Positions 1 through 9,035 of a stretch of 64,000 bases of DNA are shown here, piece by piece. A program made the translations under genes and the position numbers. The stretch comes from Streptomyces sulphureus DSM 40104 (lineage in GTDB: Bacteria; Actinomycetota; Actinomycetes; Streptomycetales; Streptomycetaceae): the NCBI RefSeq assembly GCF_000381025.1, contig NZ_KB905819.1:186001-250000 (forward strand), in the 5' to 3' direction. Position 1 is the stretch's first letter; every line of letters begins with the position of its first letter. The notes beneath the pieces are model-generated. The model worked only from the letters and a program-made list of their open reading frames with translations, was not told where the DNA came from and ran no database searches.

Positions 1-494
1 CCGCCGAGCAGCGGATAAGGACCGAAGAGGTCGAGCACGTTGCCGACGTACTCCTTCTCCGCGTCGATCTTCACCCCGTGGACGATGTTGCCGAAGAGGA
101 CGCCCCACGCGAAGGCGGGCACGAGCGAGCACCAGAAGATCGCCCACTCCCACCTCCGCTGCCAGTACTCCTCCTCGCGCTTGGCCCGGTACTCGAACGC
201 GACGCCGCGCACGATCAGGCACCCGAGGATCACCAGCAGCGGCAGGTAGAACCCGGAGAAGAGAGTGGCGTACCACTCGGGGAACGCCGCGAAGGTGGCG
301 CCCGCCGCTGTGATCAGCCAGACCTCGTTGCCGTCCCAGACCGGTCCGATGGTGTTGATCAGGACGCGGCGCTCGGGCCGGTTCCGGGCGAGGAGCCGGG
401 TGAGGACACCGACACCGAAGTCGAAGCCCTCGAGGAAGAAGTAGCCGATCCACAGGACGGCGATGAGTACGAACCAGACGTCATGCAGGTGCAC
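1..494 (-). CDS. cydB: Cytochrome bd ubiquinol oxidase subunit II, partial (runs off the left edge)
   Basis: This is the N-terminal part of the second subunit of cytochrome bd oxidase, a membrane quinol oxidase with high oxygen affinity. Read on the minus strand from a GTG at 494, the protein begins MHLHDVWFVL and continues with WIGYFFLEGFDFGVG, the hallmark first helix of CydB, then an INTIGPVWDGNEVW motif typical of the family. It starts 62 bp after the cydA stop on the same strand, so the two form a cydAB operon. About 165 residues are visible and the rest lies outside the window. An upstream ATG would lengthen it, but the GTG gives the family N-terminus. Confidence 0.93.
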   Translation of the reverse strand, partial: MHLHDVWFVLIAVLWIGYFFLEGFDFGVGVLTRLLARNRPERRVLINTIGPVWDGNEVWLITAAGATFAAFPEWYATLFSGFYLPLLVILGCLIVRGVAFEYRAKREEEYWQRRWEWAIFWCSLVPAFAWGVLFGNIVHGVKIDAEKEYVGNVLDLFGPYPLLG

Positions 495-556
495 CGCTGA
501 TCCCCTTCCGCTGCCGGGGCCGAGGCCGGCCCCGCAGACACGTCGGTACGAGCACG

Positions 557-2068
557 TCAGTAGGAGAAGGCCATGGGCTTGTCCGGGTCCCCACCGATCT
601 TCGTCGGCGGGTTCCTGTCGGCCTCGGTGAGTTCGGGCGGTCCCGCCTTGACGGCCTTGGCGAGGAGCTTCACCTCGATCACGGCGAGGATCGCGTAGAG
701 GAGCGTGAACCCGATGAGCGAGGTGAGCACCTCGCCCTGGGAGACGCTCGGCGAGACGGCGGAGGCCGTGGGGAGCAGCCCGTAGACGGCCCACGGTTGG
801 CGGCCCATCTCCGTGAAGATCCAGCCGAAGGAGTTGGCGATCAGCGGGAACCCGAGCGTGAGTACGGCGATCCGCCAGTACCAGCCGCTGAGCCAGGGGG
901 AGAGCTCGGTGTCGCGGAGCAGCGCGAGGCGTGGCACCTCCTCGGGCTCGGTGCGCAGCCTCTCGGAGAGCCAGAACCGGTTGCGCGTGAGGTAGAGGCC
1001 GACGAGGCCGACGGCGAAGGAGGCCATCCCGAACCCGATCATCGCCCTGAACCCCCAGTACGCGACGGGGATGTTGGGCCGGTAGTCGTCGAGCCCGATG
1101 GTGTCGCGGTACTTCTCCTGGAGCCTCTCGTTGGTGTCGTTGATGCCCGGCACCTCCTCGCTGAAGTTGTCGTGCGCGAGGAAGGAGAGGAGCCCGGGTA
1201 TCTCGATGGCGACCTTGTTGTGCCCGGCCTCGACGTCGCCGTAGGCGAAGACGGAGAACGGTGCCGGCGCCTCGGTGTCCCAGAGCGCCTCGGCCGCCGC
1301 CATCTTCATCGGCTGCTGCTCGTACATGATCTTGCCGAGGCGGTCCCCGCTGACGACGGTGAGCAGCCCGCCGATCACCAGCGTGACGAGCCCGAGCCGC
1401 AGCGAGCTGCGCATCACCTCGACGTGCCGCCGCCGCAAGAGGTGCCAGGCGGCTATGCCGACCATGAAGGCGGCACCGGTGATCATCGCGGCCGTCATCG
1501 TGTGGAAGAACTGCGCGAGCGCCGTGTTCTGCGTCAACACCTGCCAGTAGTCGGTGAGTTCGGCACGGCCGCTCTCCTCGTTCATTCGGTAGCCGACGGG
1601 GTGCTGCATCCAGGAGTTGGCGGCGAGGATGAAGTACGCGGAGAGGACGGTGCCGATCGCGACGAGCCAGACGGTGGCGAGGTGGAGCCGCTGCGGCAAC
1701 TTGTCCCAGCCGAAGATCCACAGGCCGATGAACGTCGACTCGAGGAAGAAGGCGATGAGCGCCTCGAAGGCGAGCGGAGCCCCGAAGACGTCGCCGACGA
1801 ACCGCGAGTAGTCCGACCAGTTCAGCCCGAACTGGAACTCCTGGACGATGCCGGTGACGACGCCCATGGCGATGTTGATGAGGAAGAGCTTCCCCCAGAA
1901 CTTCGTCGCCCTGAGGTACTTCTCCTTGCCGGTGCGCACCCAGGCCGTCTGGAGGACGGCGGTGAGGGTGGAGAGCGAGATCGTCAGGGGGACGAAGAGG
2001 AAGTGGTAGACGGTGGTGATGCCGAACTGCCATCGCGCCAGGGTCTCCGGCGCCAGCGCTAGGTCCAC
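557..2068 (-). CDS. cydA: Cytochrome bd ubiquinol oxidase subunit I
   Basis: CydA carries the haem b558, b595 and d sites of the bd-type terminal oxidase and oxidises quinol at the outer membrane face. The 503-residue product is close to the usual length of about 500-520. Family signatures seen are ARWQFGITTVYHFLFVPL near the N-terminus, with His22 at the haem-ligand position, NSWMQHPVG at the second helix pair, and EMGRQPW near the C-terminus. Hydrophobic helices run throughout. It is first in an operon with cydB. A Rex-type operator lies about 90 bp upstream, so it should be induced when NADH/NAD+ is high under low oxygen. Confidence 0.97.
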   Translation of the reverse strand: MDLALAPETLARWQFGITTVYHFLFVPLTISLSTLTAVLQTAWVRTGKEKYLRATKFWGKLFLINIAMGVVTGIVQEFQFGLNWSDYSRFVGDVFGAPLAFEALIAFFLESTFIGLWIFGWDKLPQRLHLATVWLVAIGTVLSAYFILAANSWMQHPVGYRMNEESGRAELTDYWQVLTQNTALAQFFHTMTAAMITGAAFMVGIAAWHLLRRRHVEVMRSSLRLGLVTLVIGGLLTVVSGDRLGKIMYEQQPMKMAAAEALWDTEAPAPFSVFAYGDVEAGHNKVAIEIPGLLSFLAHDNFSEEVPGINDTNERLQEKYRDTIGLDDYRPNIPVAYWGFRAMIGFGMASFAVGLVGLYLTRNRFWLSERLRTEPEEVPRLALLRDTELSPWLSGWYWRIAVLTLGFPLIANSFGWIFTEMGRQPWAVYGLLPTASAVSPSVSQGEVLTSLIGFTLLYAILAVIEVKLLAKAVKAGPPELTEADRNPPTKIGGDPDKPMAFSY

Positions 2069-2158
2069 GGGGTCCTCCTTAGATCGCGCCCTCTGGCTCC
2101 GTGCGTCCGTCCGTATTGCCCTGATTCCTATGGGTAGTCGCGGGCTTGGTCACGGGCT

Positions 2159-2174
2159 CGTGAATGCGTTCACA
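2159..2174 (-). promoter_or_regulatory. Rex redox-repressor operator upstream of cydA
   Basis: Read on the minus strand the site is TGTGAACGCATTCACG, matching the Rex consensus TGTGAACNNNTTCACA at 15 of 16 positions if the spacer is free. It sits in the cydA leader about 90 bp before the start codon. Rex is known to control cydABCD in Streptomyces by sensing NADH/NAD+. Flanking bases extend the dyad on one side with a second TTCACA-like half. Confidence 0.85.
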
Positions 2175-2301
2175 TTCACAAGCAATTATGCACTCGGACC
2201 TAACGGACAAAGCTGCGGGGGGTGGGTGACGAGCGGACCACCCGTCGGCCCTACCCTGAAAGTTTGGCCGCGGGCCGTCCGGCCGGTCCCTCGGAGCACG
2301 A

Positions 2302-2346
2302 CGAGGCCCCCGTCCGCCGTTGCGCGAAAGGCGGACGGGGGCCTCG
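2302..2346 (-). terminator. Strong hairpin terminator after the HisC-like gene
   Basis: Two perfect 17-base arms, at 2302-2318 and 2330-2346 (core GGCCCCCGTCCGCC), flank an 11-base loop. The hairpin lies 11 bp beyond the stop of the aminotransferase gene. It also separates that gene from the cydA promoter region. Confidence 0.85.
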
Positions 2347-2357
2347 ACGGCGGGGCG

Positions 2358-3431
2358 TCAGCCCCTGCGGAAGTCGGCGGCGGCCTTGAGGAAGAGGTCG
2401 TTCGCCTCGGTCTCCCCGATCGAGACCCGGACGCCTTCGCCCGCGAACGGCCGGACGACCACCCCCGCCTGCTCGCACAGCTCGGCGAACTCGACGGTGC
2501 GTCCCCCCAGCCGCAGCCACACGAAGTTCGCCTGGGAGACGGGCAGTTGCCAGCCCTGCGCCACCAGCTCGTCCTGGACCCGCGCCCGCTCCGCGACGAT
2601 CGCGTCGACCCGCTCCAACAGTGCGTCCTCGCTCCCCAGCGAGGCTATGGCGGCGTTCTGTGCGAGCTGGCTCACACCGAAGGGCACGGCGGTCTTGCGG
2701 AGCGCGGCGGCGACGGGTTCATGGGCGACGGCGAATCCGACGCGGAGTCCGGCGAGCCCGTACGCCTTGGAGAAGGTGCGCAGTACGCAGACGTTGGGGC
2801 GGTCCCGGTAGAGCTCCAGGCCGTTCGGCACGTGCGGGTCCCGGACGAACTCGGTGTACGCCTCGTCGAGGACGACGAGGATCTCGGGCGGCACCCGGTC
2901 GAGGAAGCGCTCCAACTCCTCGCGCGGGATGGCGTTGCCCGTGGGGTTGTTGGGGTTGCAGACGAGGATCATCCGGGTGCGGTCGGTGATCGCCGCGGCC
3001 ATCGCGTCGAGGTCGTGGTCCTCGCCGGGGGTGAGCGGCACCTCCACGGGCGTCGCCCCCGAGATGCGGGTGATGATCGGGTACGCCTCGAACGAGCGCC
3101 AGGCGTAGATCACTTCGTCGCCGGGACCCGAGGTCGACTGGAGGAGTTGCTGGGCGACTCCGACGGAGCCGGTGCCGGTGGCGACGTGGCTCGCCGGCAC
3201 CCCGAACCGCTCGGCGAGGGCGGCCGTGAGCGCGGTGCACGCCATGTCCGGGTAGCGGTTGAGGGCGTGTGCGGACGAGGCGACGGACTCCAGGACGCCG
3301 GGGAGCGGAGGGTAGGGGTTCTCGTTCGAGGAGAGCTTGTACGAGACCGTCCCACCCGCTGCCGGGCGTCCCGGCGTGTAGGCGGGGATGCCGTCGAGCG
3401 CGGCTCGGAGTTTGGGGTTGGTCTCGCTCAC
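2358..3431 (-). CDS. HisC-family PLP aminotransferase (histidinol-phosphate or aromatic aminotransferase)
   Basis: A fold-type I pyridoxal-phosphate aminotransferase of 357 residues, the usual HisC length. Family marks include YKLSSNENPYPPLPG near the N-terminus, CNPNNPTGN, LDEAYTEF, and FSKAYGLAGLRVG with the PLP-binding lysine. The GTG at 3431 was chosen because a perfect AGGAGG sits 5 bp upstream; in-frame codons extend much further but have no ribosome site. The true histidine operon is not nearby, so this may be the second HisC paralogue found in Streptomyces, which could act on aromatic amino acids (Pat-like). The substrate is inferred, not shown. Confidence 0.88.
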   Translation of the reverse strand: MSETNPKLRAALDGIPAYTPGRPAAGGTVSYKLSSNENPYPPLPGVLESVASSAHALNRYPDMACTALTAALAERFGVPASHVATGTGSVGVAQQLLQSTSGPGDEVIYAWRSFEAYPIITRISGATPVEVPLTPGEDHDLDAMAAAITDRTRMILVCNPNNPTGNAIPREELERFLDRVPPEILVVLDEAYTEFVRDPHVPNGLELYRDRPNVCVLRTFSKAYGLAGLRVGFAVAHEPVAAALRKTAVPFGVSQLAQNAAIASLGSEDALLERVDAIVAERARVQDELVAQGWQLPVSQANFVWLRLGGRTVEFAELCEQAGVVVRPFAGEGVRVSIGETEANDLFLKAAADFRRG

Positions 3432-3935
3432 CAGGTCCTCCTGACCTCTGCGGCCCGGCGCGGTCCGGCTGCGGGGAGGGCCCTGTGGTGGGCCTCCGCC
3501 GGCTGCGGCTGCCGGAACCGTGTCCCGTGATGCCGTCGGTCGGAAGCGCGGGTGCGCGCAGGTCCGTACGCGGCGGGTCGCCGCGCGACGGACCGCCGTC
3601 CGGGAGTTCCCGGACGGTACCGACCGAACCATTACTCCTCACTCTAAGAGGAATGCCAAGGGGCGCGTACGCGGTATCGCGCAGCACACACGCGCTGACA
3701 CGCGCTGGTGGCGGACGCGGTGGCGCGCATCCCTCGTGGGTGTGAGCAACCTGGAGGCCGCGAGGACGCTCCCTTGCGGTGTGCAGTGGCGTGCGGCACA
3801 CGATCCCCGCAGGTGACGCGCGAACACCCGGTGTTCCAAGGTCGTTTGAAGGGATGGGCTTGCAGAATCGTGCCGGCTCCCTCGGGTCGACGAGGCCGGT
3901 GCGGAGGGGGTTCGCGGGCCTACGATCGGGTCGCC
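3432..3935. other. Divergent intergenic region between the aminotransferase and LacI regulator
   Basis: This 504 bp holds no convincing gene. A 10-base sequence, ACACGCGCTG, is repeated back to back at 3688-3707. A possible minus-strand promoter, TTGGCA then 17 bp then AGTAAT, lies near 3630-3658. On the plus strand TACGAT at 3921-3926 lies 9 bp before the LacI ATG, consistent with a leaderless or short-leader transcript. Confidence 0.4.
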
Positions 3936-5078
3936 ATGACAGCAGCAGAGAAGCATCAGTCGAGCCGCGAACCAGGCGGCGCCGGTCGCCGGCCCCGCAG
4001 GGGCAGCCGGCTGAACGGCCGGGCCGGCATCCGGGATGTCGCCGCCGCGGCCGGCGTCTCCATCACCACTGTCTCCGATGCCCTCAACGGCAAAGGGCGA
4101 CTCCCCGACACCACGAGGCGCCACGTCCGGGAGGTCGCAGACCGCCTCGGATACCGCCCCTCGGCGGCCGCGCGGACGCTGCGGACGGGCAAGTCGGGGC
4201 TGCTCGGCCTCACCGTCACGACCTACGGCGAAGAACCGTTCACCTTCACGGAGTTCGCCTACTTCGCCGAGATGGCGCGCTCCGCCACCTCGGCGGCGCT
4301 CGCACGCGGCTACGCCCTCGTGATCCTCCCCGCCGCCTCCCGGCACAGCGCCTTCGACGTCTGGTCGAGCGTCGCGCTCGACGGCACCGTCGTCATCGAC
4401 CCCTCGGACGAGGACCCGGTCGTCGCCGACCTCGTCCGCTCCGGCCTCCCCGTCGTCTCCGACGGCCGGCCCTCGGGCAGCCTCCCCGTCACGGCCTGGG
4501 TGGACAACGACCACGAGGACGCCGTGCGCGGCCTCCTCGACCACCTCGCCGAGGGCGGCGCCCGCCGCATCGGCCTGCTCACCGGCACAGGTACCGACGC
4601 CTACACCCGGCTCTCCACCTCCGCCTACCTCGACTGGTGCTCCCGCACGGGACAGGACCCGGTCTACGAGAGCTACCCCGCGCACGACCCCTGCGCCGGC
4701 GCCGTCGCCGCCGACCGGCTGCTCGCCAGGCCCGACCGTCCGGACGCGGTCTACGGCCTGTACGACCCGAACGGCACCGACCTCCTCGCCGCGGCGCGGC
4801 GCTACCGGCTGCGCGTCCCCGAGGACCTGCTCCTCGTCTGCTGCAGCGAGTCCACCGTCTACGCCACCACCGAACCGCCCGTGACCACGCTGTCGTTGAA
4901 GCCGCGCAGGATCGGCAACACCGTCGTCCAACTCCTCATCGACGCCATCGAAGGGGTGCAGAAGGAGAGCCCCGTTCACCAGGTGATGCCGACCGACCTC
5001 ATCGTGCGCACCTCCTCGCGCCGCCCCCGCGGGGGCCGTCGCAGCGTCGTCGCGCCCCGCGGACCCGTGCAGGGTTGA
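3936..5078 (+). CDS. LacI-family transcriptional regulator
   Basis: A 380-residue LacI/GalR repressor. After a basic N-terminal extension of about 30 residues comes the DNA-binding helix-turn-helix (IRDVAAAAGVSITTVSDALN, residues about 32-51), then the hinge helix ending in GYRPSAAARTLRTGKSG. The periplasmic-binding-protein-like effector domain follows (LLGLTVTTYGE through the C-terminus). The effector is unknown and no sugar transport or catabolic gene is adjacent, so the target cannot be read from context. ATG 3936 was chosen because it gives the family N-terminus. There is no clear ribosome site, but a TACGAT -10-like element lies 9 bp before it. Confidence 0.9.
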   Translation: MTAAEKHQSSREPGGAGRRPRRGSRLNGRAGIRDVAAAAGVSITTVSDALNGKGRLPDTTRRHVREVADRLGYRPSAAARTLRTGKSGLLGLTVTTYGEEPFTFTEFAYFAEMARSATSAALARGYALVILPAASRHSAFDVWSSVALDGTVVIDPSDEDPVVADLVRSGLPVVSDGRPSGSLPVTAWVDNDHEDAVRGLLDHLAEGGARRIGLLTGTGTDAYTRLSTSAYLDWCSRTGQDPVYESYPAHDPCAGAVAADRLLARPDRPDAVYGLYDPNGTDLLAAARRYRLRVPEDLLLVCCSESTVYATTEPPVTTLSLKPRRIGNTVVQLLIDAIEGVQKESPVHQVMPTDLIVRTSSRRPRGGRRSVVAPRGPVQG

Positions 5079-5326
5079 GCCCGCGGCCCGGGGCGGGTGG
5101 CGCGACGCATGCTGCGCGATGCGCGTACTGTTGCCGCACACCCGGGGTACGAGCGGGGAGGAATCCGACGGAACGCGCGAGGCACCGCCCCCGCGCACCG
5201 AATCCCACCCCCCAGGTGCGTCACAAGGTGCGAGCGGCATTCCTATGATGGGCGAACGACACCGGGACGGGCTCCCGACCAGGGCCGGTCCAGCAGGTGC
5301 ACGGCGGCGCGATGGTGGAGGGGTCG

Positions 5327-6556
5327 ATGACTCAGGGGGCCGGTCAGGGACCCGACGTTTGGCACGGCGGGGCGCAGGTGCAGCACGGCGATGCCGTCGT
5401 CGGCAACGCCGGCAGTCAGTCTTCGGTCGGCAACGCCGACCGTCAGCCTCCGTCCGCACAGCCGCCTACCCCCGGGCAGCCGGTGCCGCCGCGCCCGCAG
5501 GCCGTACCGCCGCCTCCCCCGCCGCCCGCCGTGCAGCCGCCGGCCCAGGCGTCGCAGCAGTTGCCCGGCACCCCCGCGCCCGTGCCCTCACCGGCGGCCG
5601 TACCCCAGCCGGGCGAAGGGGCCCCTGCCGAGGAGTACACCCCGACGCAGCGCGACCTCCCCGTCGTCGGCGGGGAAGCCGAGGCGTACGACCCCGCGCG
5701 GACCGACGCCCCGACGCCCGCGGGCGAGAACGACGGGGAAGGCCCGCTCTACGTCGTCGGCGATGTCCACGGCTATCTCGCGGAGTTGCGTGCCGCGCTC
5801 CAGTCGGCCGGGATCACCGACGCGGACGACCACTGGACCGGGGGGAACGCCCGGCTGTGGTTCCTCGGCGACTTCACGGACCGCGGACCCGACGGAGTCG
5901 GCGTCATCGAGCTCGTCATCCAGCTCTCCGCCGAGGCCGCCGCCGCCGGCGGGTACTGCAAGGCGCTGATGGGCAACCACGAACTGCTCCTCCTCGGCGC
6001 CAAGAGGTTCGGCGAGACGCCCGTCAACTCCGGTGCGGGGACCGCGTCGTTCCAGGCCGCCTGGCTGCTCAACGGCGGCCAGCGGAACGACATGGAGCGC
6101 CTGGAGGAGCGCCACATCCAGTGGATGTCCCGCCTCGACGCGGTCGCCCTCGCCGACGGGCACCTCCTCGTGCACTCCGACGCCTCCTGCTACCTCGACT
6201 ACGGCCGCACGATCGAGGACGTCAACGACGCCGTTCACCAGGCGCTCCAGCGCCAGGACGCCGACGAGACCTGGGAGCTGTTCCGCAAGTTCACCAAGCG
6301 CTTCGCGTTCCGCGAGGAGGGCGCGGGCCCGCAGGCGGCGCGCGAGATGCTCGACACCTACGGCGGCACCCGCATCGTCCACGGGCACAGCCCGATCCCG
6401 TACCTCCTCGGCGAGGTCGGCAGCGAGGAGGACGAGGAGGCGCCTGAGGTCAACGGGCCGCACGTCTACGCGGACGGCCTCGCCGTCGCCATGGACGGCG
6501 GCGTCACGATGCGCGGTCGGCTGCTTATCGCCCAACTCCCGCTCGTGCACACGTAG
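5327..6556 (+). CDS. Calcineurin-like metallophosphoesterase with proline-rich N-terminus
   Basis: The 409-residue protein has a long Pro/Gln/Ala-rich, probably disordered N-terminal third (about residues 30-130), then a PPP-type metallophosphoesterase domain. The metal-ligand motifs are present in order: VGDVHGY, GDFTDRGPDG, MGNHELL, a later VHSD and VHGHSP. This set matches bis(5'-nucleosyl)-tetraphosphatase and Ser/Thr phosphatase relatives, so it may dephosphorylate proteins or nucleotides; the substrate is unknown. ATG 5327 follows GGAGGGG at a workable distance. An ATG at 5312 is also in frame. A hairpin just after the stop (6563-6580) could end the transcript. Confidence 0.87.
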   Translation: MTQGAGQGPDVWHGGAQVQHGDAVVGNAGSQSSVGNADRQPPSAQPPTPGQPVPPRPQAVPPPPPPPAVQPPAQASQQLPGTPAPVPSPAAVPQPGEGAPAEEYTPTQRDLPVVGGEAEAYDPARTDAPTPAGENDGEGPLYVVGDVHGYLAELRAALQSAGITDADDHWTGGNARLWFLGDFTDRGPDGVGVIELVIQLSAEAAAAGGYCKALMGNHELLLLGAKRFGETPVNSGAGTASFQAAWLLNGGQRNDMERLEERHIQWMSRLDAVALADGHLLVHSDASCYLDYGRTIEDVNDAVHQALQRQDADETWELFRKFTKRFAFREEGAGPQAAREMLDTYGGTRIVHGHSPIPYLLGEVGSEEDEEAPEVNGPHVYADGLAVAMDGGVTMRGRLLIAQLPLVHT

Positions 6557-6562
6557 TTGCCG

Positions 6563-6580
6563 CCCGGCTCCGGAGCCGGG
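6563..6580 (+). terminator. Hairpin after the metallophosphoesterase gene
   Basis: CCCGGCTC and GAGCCGGG form an 8-bp stem over a minimal loop, extended imperfectly outward by GC pairs. It begins 7 bp after the stop codon. There is no T-tract, as is usual in this GC-rich genome. Confidence 0.5.
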
Positions 6581-6895
6581 GCGGGCACGCGGTGGCCTAC
6601 GCGTTTCGGTCGCCTGTTCGTCGTGCCGCGGTGACGGTTCGTACGGGCGCAGAAGGGAAGACGATCGACGGGAGTGCGGGCAGGGGAGGGGTGAGACGAG
6701 TTCCGCGCGCGGCGGGGGGAATTCCTGAAACTCTCTGTCACTGCCGGCCGAACGCCGTCTACCATCGATTTCGCCGTACCGCGTTCTCCTGCCGCACCGC
6801 CTTCTCCCGCCGAGAAGGCCAACCGCCGCCCTCCGGAGCCGATCCGGAGGCGCCCTCCCGGTCGTCTTGGCCCTACGGAGCATCGGGGGATGTAC
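6581..6895. other. Intergenic region with no recognisable gene
   Basis: About 315 bp separate the phosphoesterase from the next membrane protein. It shows lower GC around 6720-6790, consistent with a promoter for the downstream gene. I found no clear operator, RNA or small gene. Confidence 0.4.
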
Positions 6896-7717
6896 ATGAA
6901 CAGCGCTCCGCACCTGCTGCGCGAGGACCGACCCGAGTTCGAGCGGATTCTTGACGAGGCGCTGCGCACGGCGCCCCATGGGCCCGCGGAGGGGGCGAGC
7001 CGCCCCACCGCGGAGCAGCTCCGTGCCACGGCGATGGGCGCGGTCGCGGCGATAGCCGCGTGCGCGGCCGAGGAGTACCAGCAATTCGTGCGCTTGCGCG
7101 AGGAGTTGAGAGCCGACGCGGAGGTGCACGACGAGCCCCCCGCGCGGCGGCCGACGGCGCAGGGCGCGGGCCTGGCGGCCGTCGTCTCGGCGCTGGCGCC
7201 GGTCCTCGCCGGGGTGGCCGCGGTGATCTTCCTGCTCCTCGGGTACACCCTGCGCCTTCTGACGCCCGAGCCCGGGCTGGCGGCGCCGATGCGCTCCGTC
7301 GGCTGGGTCTTCGCCGTCCTCGCCGCCGCGGGCGGGCTCGTCGGCATGATGACGATGCTGCTCATGGCGCACCGCAACGGCGGTGAACCCGGCGGGCGTT
7401 CGGCCTCGCTGGCGGAGGAGGTGGAGCGCGCGCGCCAGGTCTGGTCCGAGGCGCTGTTGGAGCGCGGCATACTCCCCTTCCTCGACGAGAGCCTCGCCGC
7501 CCGCGGCACCGGAGCGGAGGCGCCCGTCTCCCGGACCCGCGCACCGAGCGAGCCGCGCACGGCCCGACTCGGCTACTCGGGCCCTTCGTTCGCCAACCCG
7601 GACTTCTCGAGCAGCCCGGCGACGGAGCCGACGGAGGACGAGGAACGGTCGGCGGGCCCCCGGTTCTCCAGCCCCGACTTCTCCAGTCCGGAGTACGGCG
7701 GACCGGAGAACCCGTAG
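6896..7717 (+). CDS. Hypothetical membrane protein with two transmembrane segments
   Basis: I do not recognise a named family. The 273-residue product has an N-terminal soluble helix-rich part, then two hydrophobic segments (about residues 94-118 and 132-160) separated by a short loop. The C-terminal tail is long, polar and disordered, and repeats short NPDFSSS / SPDFSSPEYGGPE motifs. The tail repeats could be a binding or phosphorylation platform, but that is speculation. ATG 6896 was preferred to the in-frame ATG at 6890 because GGGGA ends 6 bp before it. It stands alone, with a convergent gene downstream. Confidence 0.75.
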   Translation: MNSAPHLLREDRPEFERILDEALRTAPHGPAEGASRPTAEQLRATAMGAVAAIAACAAEEYQQFVRLREELRADAEVHDEPPARRPTAQGAGLAAVVSALAPVLAGVAAVIFLLLGYTLRLLTPEPGLAAPMRSVGWVFAVLAAAGGLVGMMTMLLMAHRNGGEPGGRSASLAEEVERARQVWSEALLERGILPFLDESLAARGTGAEAPVSRTRAPSEPRTARLGYSGPSFANPDFSSSPATEPTEDEERSAGPRFSSPDFSSPEYGGPENP

Positions 7718-7792
7718 GTCCAGCGGTGCGCGGCGGGCACGTACGCGAGCGGGCCCGCACGCCGGGGTGCAGGCGTCAGGGTCGCGGTGGCG

Positions 7793-8968
7793 TCAACTAC
7801 CGGCGTGCCCCGCTGCGTCGAGCGCCTGGCGGACGTCGGCGACGAGGTCCGCCGCGTCCTCGACGCCGCAGGAGACGCGAACGAACCCCTCGGGCACCGC
7901 GTCCCCGCCCCACCTGCCGCGGCGCTCCGCGGTGGAGCGCACCCCGCCGAAGCTGGTCGCCTGGCTCGTCAGCCGCAGCGCGGAGAGGAAGCGGTCGGCG
8001 AAGGCCCGGTCCGGCAGCGTGCAGGAGACGACGCAGCCGAAGCGTTCCATCTGCGCTGCGGCGAGCCGGTGCGCCGGGTCCTCGCTGCGCCCGGGGTGGC
8101 GGACGTCGCGGACCTCGGGGCGGGCGGCGAGCGCCTCGGCGAGGGCGAGGGCGTTGTCGGCCTGGCGGGCGGTGCGTACGTCGAGCGTGGCGAGGGAGCG
8201 GTGCGCGAGCCATGCCTCCATCGGGCCGGGGATGGCACCGACGATCTTCCGCCAGTGCCGGACACGGTCGGCGAGCCCGGCGTCGCGGCAGGCGACGTAG
8301 CCGAGCAGGACGTCCCCGTGGCCGGTGAGGGCCTTGGTGCCGCTGGCGACCGCGAGGTCGGCGCCGAGCGCGAGCGGGCGCTGGCCGAGCGGCGTGGCGA
8401 GGGTGTTGTCGACGGCGACGAGGGCGCCCTTGCGGTGCGCCTCGGCGGCGAGTTCGCGGATGTCGCAGACATCGAGACCGGGGTTGGAGGGGCTCTCGAT
8501 CCACAGCAGCCGGGCGCCGTCGAGGAGTTCGCGCTGGGCACCGTCCGCCGTGGGGGCCCTCCGTACGTCGATGCCGAGTCCTTCGAGGCGTTCGGCCACC
8601 GCGTTGAGCAGGTTGTAGCCGTCGGACGGGAGGACCACGGCGTCGCCCGGCGAGAGCAGCGAGAAGAGGGCGGCCGAGATGGCGCCCATGCCGGACGAGA
8701 AGACGGTGGTGCGGACCTGGTCGTCGTCGGGCGACTCCAGGGCGCTGATCGCCTCCTCCAGCGCCGACCAGGTGGGGTTGGCGTCGCGCCCGTAGGCGTA
8801 GGGGGCGTCCGCGACGTCTCCGGGGAGGTGGTAATGCGCGGCGAAGACGGGGCCCGGCAGCGGCGGCGCGTACGGCTCCTCCTCGGGGAGTCCGGCGCGC
8901 ACGACGCGGGTGCCGGAGGCGTCCCGCTCCTCCGTACGGCCTCCGGGGGCGCCGGAGTTGCTGTTCAT
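7793..8968 (-). CDS. Cys/Met-metabolism PLP-dependent enzyme (cystathionine gamma-lyase/synthase-like)
   Basis: A 391-residue trans-sulfuration family enzyme of fold type I. Signatures include YAYGRDANPTWSALEEAI near the N-terminus, FSSGMGAIS (phosphate-binding loop), LLWIESPSNPG, VAVDNTLATP and SGTKALTGHGD with the PLP lysine. Members cleave or build cystathionine or act on methionine, and the exact reaction cannot be read from the sequence. The usual YxR and TKY contexts are altered, so it may be a divergent lyase. ATG 8968 follows a GGGGAGCC ribosome site; a longer in-frame start at 9016 is less likely. Confidence 0.88.
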   Translation of the reverse strand: MNSNSGAPGGRTEERDASGTRVVRAGLPEEEPYAPPLPGPVFAAHYHLPGDVADAPYAYGRDANPTWSALEEAISALESPDDDQVRTTVFSSGMGAISAALFSLLSPGDAVVLPSDGYNLLNAVAERLEGLGIDVRRAPTADGAQRELLDGARLLWIESPSNPGLDVCDIRELAAEAHRKGALVAVDNTLATPLGQRPLALGADLAVASGTKALTGHGDVLLGYVACRDAGLADRVRHWRKIVGAIPGPMEAWLAHRSLATLDVRTARQADNALALAEALAARPEVRDVRHPGRSEDPAHRLAAAQMERFGCVVSCTLPDRAFADRFLSALRLTSQATSFGGVRSTAERRGRWGGDAVPEGFVRVSCGVEDAADLVADVRQALDAAGHAGS

Positions 8969-9035
8969 GGTGGCTCCCCGGTGAGCGTGTGGGTGCGGTG
9001 GCTGATCGGCGGACACGGTAGCCGGAACCGGAAGT

